Source: Litoditis marina
Taxonomy: Eukaryota; Nematoda; Chromadorea; Rhabditida; Rhabditidae
Direction of reading: 5' to 3'
Length of the DNA stretch: 64,000 nucleotides
Assembly (NCBI GenBank): GCA_964036275.1
Contig: OZ038433.1
Coordinates: 35,249,336 to 35,313,335 of the forward strand
Shown: positions 59,709 to 64,000 of the stretch, in pieces
Position numbering within the stretch: the first letter of the stretch is position 1
How the letters are laid out: the number at the start of each line of letters is the position of its first letter
Program-made: the position numbers and the translations under genes
The notes under the pieces: generated by a model
Database searches by the model: none
The model's input: only the letters and a program-made list of their open reading frames with translations
What the model was told of the DNA's origin: nothing

Positions 59709-62587
59709 TTACCTGTACTCTTTGGATCTCCACATGTGAATCAAGATGGTACTCGAAGAGTTGATGATCACCAGCCAGGCTAGTTGTTGATGTATCACTT
59801 GTATCACACTCTTACTCAGAGGTAGAGCCTGCAAGGCGATAAGTCATTTGAAGAAGAATGAACTGATTTTCAATAGGCGAATTTCAGAAGTTCATTATCA
59901 CTCTTCTCAGACATTTACCACATAATACTATGATCAATAAAACAGACGAAAAAAAACATTGACTACAATTCACAAAAAATCATGCAGTTCTAAAATGTTG
60001 ATTCAAAATATAACTATGCTATAATTGCTGTCGACAGCTTCCGAGCGTTTGTATTATATCGTGAACTTTTGACTGCTTTTGTGATTTTTCATATTGTCCC
60101 CTATGATGAGTTAAATATGTTCGCATGTGCTTACCACTGTTGCCACCAGAGCGGTTATGGTCAAGAACCACGTGAAGAAGTACACAGCAACCACGAGTGT
60201 CAGCGAATTGAGCAGACGACGAGTTCTCTTCGTACTCTCCTCATCAATATTGCTGGCTGTAATGTGTCTTGGGAGGTTTTCCATGGGATTCACGATTTTT
60301 AGCAAAAAAAAGTAGAAGTCTCAAAAAGAGTGTTCCTCCCAGTGCATAAGTCCAGAATACCACCGTTTTTCTGTCTCTAGCTAACCTGGTAGAAGAAAAT
60401 GTGGTCAGAAAATTTTCAACAAAACTGACAGGGGACCAGGAACCAATCTGGAAGGTCTGCAAGTTCCTGTATCCTACTTCTAAATAAAAGCGTGCCTGAC
60501 GCGGCGTCTCATGTAAATCGTAAATGTCACGATGAGAAATCGAAACTAGATTACAGGTTAACGAATTAACTCTGTTGTGCGACCGTAGGCTGAATGAAGC
60601 ATCCCGAATCTTAATCACCGCCCAATTTGGTTTCCGATCTCTTCGAAAATGCACATATCGTTGAAGTAAAAAAAAAATACCGCTCAGTTGTTTACATTTG
60701 AAGTTAGCCACAGCGTAAACAACGACAACGATGAGAGCTGGAGCGAAACTGAACATCACCCAGATCTTACAAGCCTCATCTGGATAGGCTGTTGGTGGAA
60801 GGCAAACGGACACTATGTTGTCTGAAGAATTACTCTTCAATGTTTCATCCACAAGAAAAGATTTGAATCACTTCGTACATCTAGCTTTCATATCTAGGGT
60901 CATTCTTATGTAAACTCCCACTGGATGGGTTCATAATTGTGATGATATTTCTTCATTTGAGAGAAATTGAATATTATTGTACTCAACTCGTGTCTCCTAA
61001 ATTAGAAGCAGCAAAACTCAGTGAGCCAGTTTGATGTTGCTATTGGACATTGAAGTAGCAGTCATTAGAATGTCGAAATGCATACTGGGGAAATTAACGC
61101 AGCCGTTTACTCAATATTGAGACTATTTTGGTATAGCTAACTCATATAGAACACGGTGCGCGGTCGTTAAACTATAGGATTCTTAATCAAACCTGTCACT
61201 TCCAGCCATCCTTTACCGGTAATAACCGCAGCAAAGCAGACTACCATCAAAATCATGCCAGCATAGAAGCTTTTCGGAAGTTTCGGATATCTGATAGTAT
61301 TGTGCATTCATTGCACACAAGCTCTTTGAAGTGCATTTTGCATTGCTTTTCATTTCTCATCGTATTCGACTATATTTGTTTCTCGATAAACAAATAATTG
61401 GTTTATTCTGTTCTCTTCCCAGCTCCCAGCATGTCCAAAGTCCTCAGACTCGTCACGTTGTTGCACTGTATCATTTTGGACATTATAAGCCATTGAACAG
61501 TCACAATAAAGAGATGATCTCGCTTTATTCGAATTTTGAACTCGATCACGCCATAGTTCACAAACGTTGACCGAAAAGCAACGGCATTGAACAATAAACA
61601 CAGCGTGATACTACATCGTACACCGTGAAGGCAGTTTTTAGAAAAAGAATACCTTATTAGAATCATGAACCATGAAAAACTGTTAGATCTTTTTGATTTA
61701 CCGAAACTGCTTCGATTTACCATGGTACCACTGTGTCGGACTCCAGGCACCTGAGTGGTATGGAGACAGCTAGGAGTTGGTCAACGCCTAGCACCAATCC
61801 CATTCCTGCTTGGATATTGAGTGCGAACAGACCAAGAAAACTGATACCGAAACATTTTCGATTGGTCACCATATACCGTTTTTGAAACATCAAAACACGA
61901 AGTTGCACCTTAAAATCCAGTATAGGAATCACTAGTATTTGTATACAAATAGAAATGGATTTATCGAACCCATTTTTTTCAATTTTTGCTTGAGAATTTC
62001 TTAACCAAACATGTGACTATTAGACAACGTCAATTTTCACTAACTTAATTATCGCTAGCAATCAAGGTCTTTCCAAACCGAAAAAAAAGGTTGTTGGTGG
62101 CTTAGATGATTGAATTCCGATAACAAATCTGTCAATTATTGTAGCTTTGCAAACATAATTATTAATTGTTATAGACCAACAGGAAGTCGAATAGTTAATC
62201 GCCGTAAATTCTTGATAAATTTATGATTACTTCCTCTTATTCATACAACAATAAGGAGAAACTTAAACGAAAACGAGATAACTACTGACCCCAGCAACAC
62301 CTTCACACGACATCCTGTGATGCAAAAACATATAGCTTGTATATTATATTGAGGTGACATCATAAAACTATAAAAATAGGAACACCTACTACATGGATGC
62401 AGATAATAATATTTGAACCAGCGAGGAGAGCTATGAGAAACTGGCGACGACTGTGCAGACTTTTGGAAGAAACGGTCGCCACTACAATCAGTAGATTTCC
62501 AATAACTCCCAGAGCGGAGAGTGCCAAGGTTGAGTAGATCATGGGCACCGGGACAAGCTCTTCTGTCTCGGCCTCTTGCGCACCCAT
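59709..62587 (-). CDS. Receptor G: srsx-type chemoreceptor with DR-to-DQ change
   Basis: Six exons, right to left: 62390-62587, 61751-61908, 61193-61290, 60681-60821, 60135-60256, 59709-59828; 278 residues ending KEYR-stop. The start codon directly follows a TTTGCAG acceptor. TM1 contains GVIGNLLIVVATVSS; TM3 ends GVDQLLAVSIP, where Gln110 (codon 61777-61779, CAA) replaces the arginine of the DRY-type motif kept in receptor F. The second extracellular loop has VCLPPTAY, TM6 lies in RTRRLLNSLTLVVAVYFFTWFL and TM7 in LAWLVIINSS. Exon 2 uses an AAG acceptor and exon 4 a GTATTT donor, yet all phases hold. Splicing past EYR into 59406-59603 would add a longer tail; I prefer the stop, since F has it too. 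Ligand unknown. Confidence 0.85.
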
Positions 62588-64000
62588 CTGCAAATAGCCA
62601 GATCTCTTGCCGTGTTTACGGAAATGCCTGGCTTTTGATCCCACCCTGCGTCTCCTGAAATGTACTGTATTTCTATACTGTTGAGATATGAATGTCGCGA
62701 TATAGTGCGCAATGCGAGAGACGCAGGATAGGATTAAATGCCCGGAATGATATAACACTCATGTGAACCATTGGCATTCATATGAAGTAGATATAATTGT
62801 ATACAACCAATTGCGTATACTTTCCACTTGGTAGCTTCCATTATACATAACACACTATCAACCTCAATAGTAGAAATACTATTCGAAAAGGGTGCTGAGC
62901 AAACTGCTCACGCGATTTGCCAAATGTATACCGCATTGAGTGTAAATTGACAACTCGGCCTCCGTGCTAATTACAAAGTTTAAGTCATTCTGCATCTCTG
63001 TATTGCATCTGCAAACGCATTACAGATGATTTTAAAGTAGGTTTCCGCGAACACTGAAGCCTGGTATATGGAAGGCTGAAGAACAACCGAGAAAAGTCCC
63101 GTTACGTTAGCTCATATTCATTCAACTGTGGTTACATCCTAATAATATTCAAACACCCAATTATGCTCGAGTCTTGAAATGATATAAAACTAGGGACTCC
63201 TCGAATCATCGGCGGCCTTACATTGAGCGGAATGTAAAGCGAGTGCATTTCAGTTAAATATGTCGACAGTTTGAAACGATTGGGTTCAGTTAATCAACGT
63301 TAGGCTAATTTTTATTCTATTAATCCGAGCAATCGAGAAAAATAGTTATTCAATCGTTTTTAAGAGCTTGTACTTTTAAATCGAGTACTTAGGAATGTTT
63401 GTTCACATTGCAGCTCTCCCCCTCCCTCAAGAAGTCTCTCGCAGGTCACTGGATCAATGCCGTCAGAGCATTCGATAATCCACCATGATGAAGGAGGGAC
63501 CAAGATCAACTAAGAAAAAGCTACTACTACAAGGATAGGTGACATGTATGATGATCATCGCCTCGTAACGAAGCGACGTGAAGCCACTCAAGTGGTGACC
63601 ATCGCAACTACAGAGATGAACAGAAGAAAATGAGTGCCCGAGGCCTTGGACTAGCTTTTCCAATAAGCTTAAATACAACAATTCCATCGGTAAGTTTCTG
63701 CGAAACATGAACTCTGTTTTTCATCACCACATGTCATTTGACCGAGTGGTAAATTATGTCTTAGTACAAACAATTTCATTCTTAATCAAGAGAAAAATAT
63801 AAATTAATAATTGTAAGACTTCTTCAACATTTTAATTCTTACTCGATCAAAGTTATACGTTTAGCAGACGATTTGCTGAAAAGTTGTGCGCGTCTTCATG
63901 CAAATGCGTAAGTGACGACGCGGTCGCAACGTCGCTGGTCACACAACGAGAAAACGCGCTGATTTGGGAAATTTCCACTAAACTCGATTGTTTTGTTTAT
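62588..64000. other. Upstream flank of receptor G
   Basis: Probable promoter of G. The minus-strand frame continues open upstream of the start to 62758, but the CAG directly before the ATG makes it outron or intron. A minus-strand frame at 63463-63708 has no recognisable features. Confidence 0.45.

Noticed and set aside
60244..60852. 202-codon minus-strand open frame
   Set aside because: It reads through intron 4 of receptor G; the paralogue-matched exons 60681-60821 and 60135-60256 explain the coding parts.

Overview
The window is nuclear DNA of a free-living (rhabditid-type) nematode. It is AT-rich, and coding blocks are cut by introns with GT donors and TTTCAG-type acceptors. Almost every gene start lies 0-30 nt downstream of a TTTCAG/TTTAG acceptor with no upstream coding exon, the signature of spliced-leader trans-splicing. 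The gene content fits: three families of seven-transmembrane chemoreceptors, ShKT-domain secreted proteins, and an F-box-associated-type remnant. I rebuilt exon-intron models by hand from splice signals, reading phase and comparison of paralogues inside the window. Species is not determinable from the sequence alone.

Layout. 1-17.7 kb (+ strand): three tandem str-superfamily receptors (A 1553-3816, B 9138-11406, C 15301-17656), each five exons of identical lengths and 329 residues, with related upstream regions. 18.4-27.1 kb (- strand): two tandem rhodopsin-like receptors (D, E) with six identical internal exon lengths. 29.5-48.0 kb (+ strand): a secreted two-ShKT protein (H), a tyrosine-rich probable membrane protein whose leader appears frameshifted (I), a small PPxY-motif protein, a Gly/Tyr/Met-rich ShKT protein (J) and a FRAG1/DRAM/Sfk1-family membrane protein (K). 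49.4-62.6 kb (- strand): two srsx-type receptors (F, G); F carries a 4.4-kb intron before its last exon.

Between and inside the genes is a dense layer of non-autonomous mobile DNA: a hAT-type MITE family (three copies, at least two with 8-bp target duplications), a 185-bp-TIR element, several fold-back elements, a tRNA-derived SINE-like family (two copies), a 5'-truncated RTE-type retrotransposon end, G/C homopolymer runs, and a tandem array with five TGACGTCA sites upstream of receptor C. Several receptors are probably recent duplicates (B/C share near-identical intron sequence).

The receptors presumably act in chemosensory neurons and are unrelated in mechanism to the secreted and membrane proteins between them; I see no operon-like spacing. 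No bacterial-type system, CRISPR array or virus was found. The best candidates for something undescribed are the MITE and SINE-like families, the CRE-site array, and the DR-to-DQ change in receptor G.
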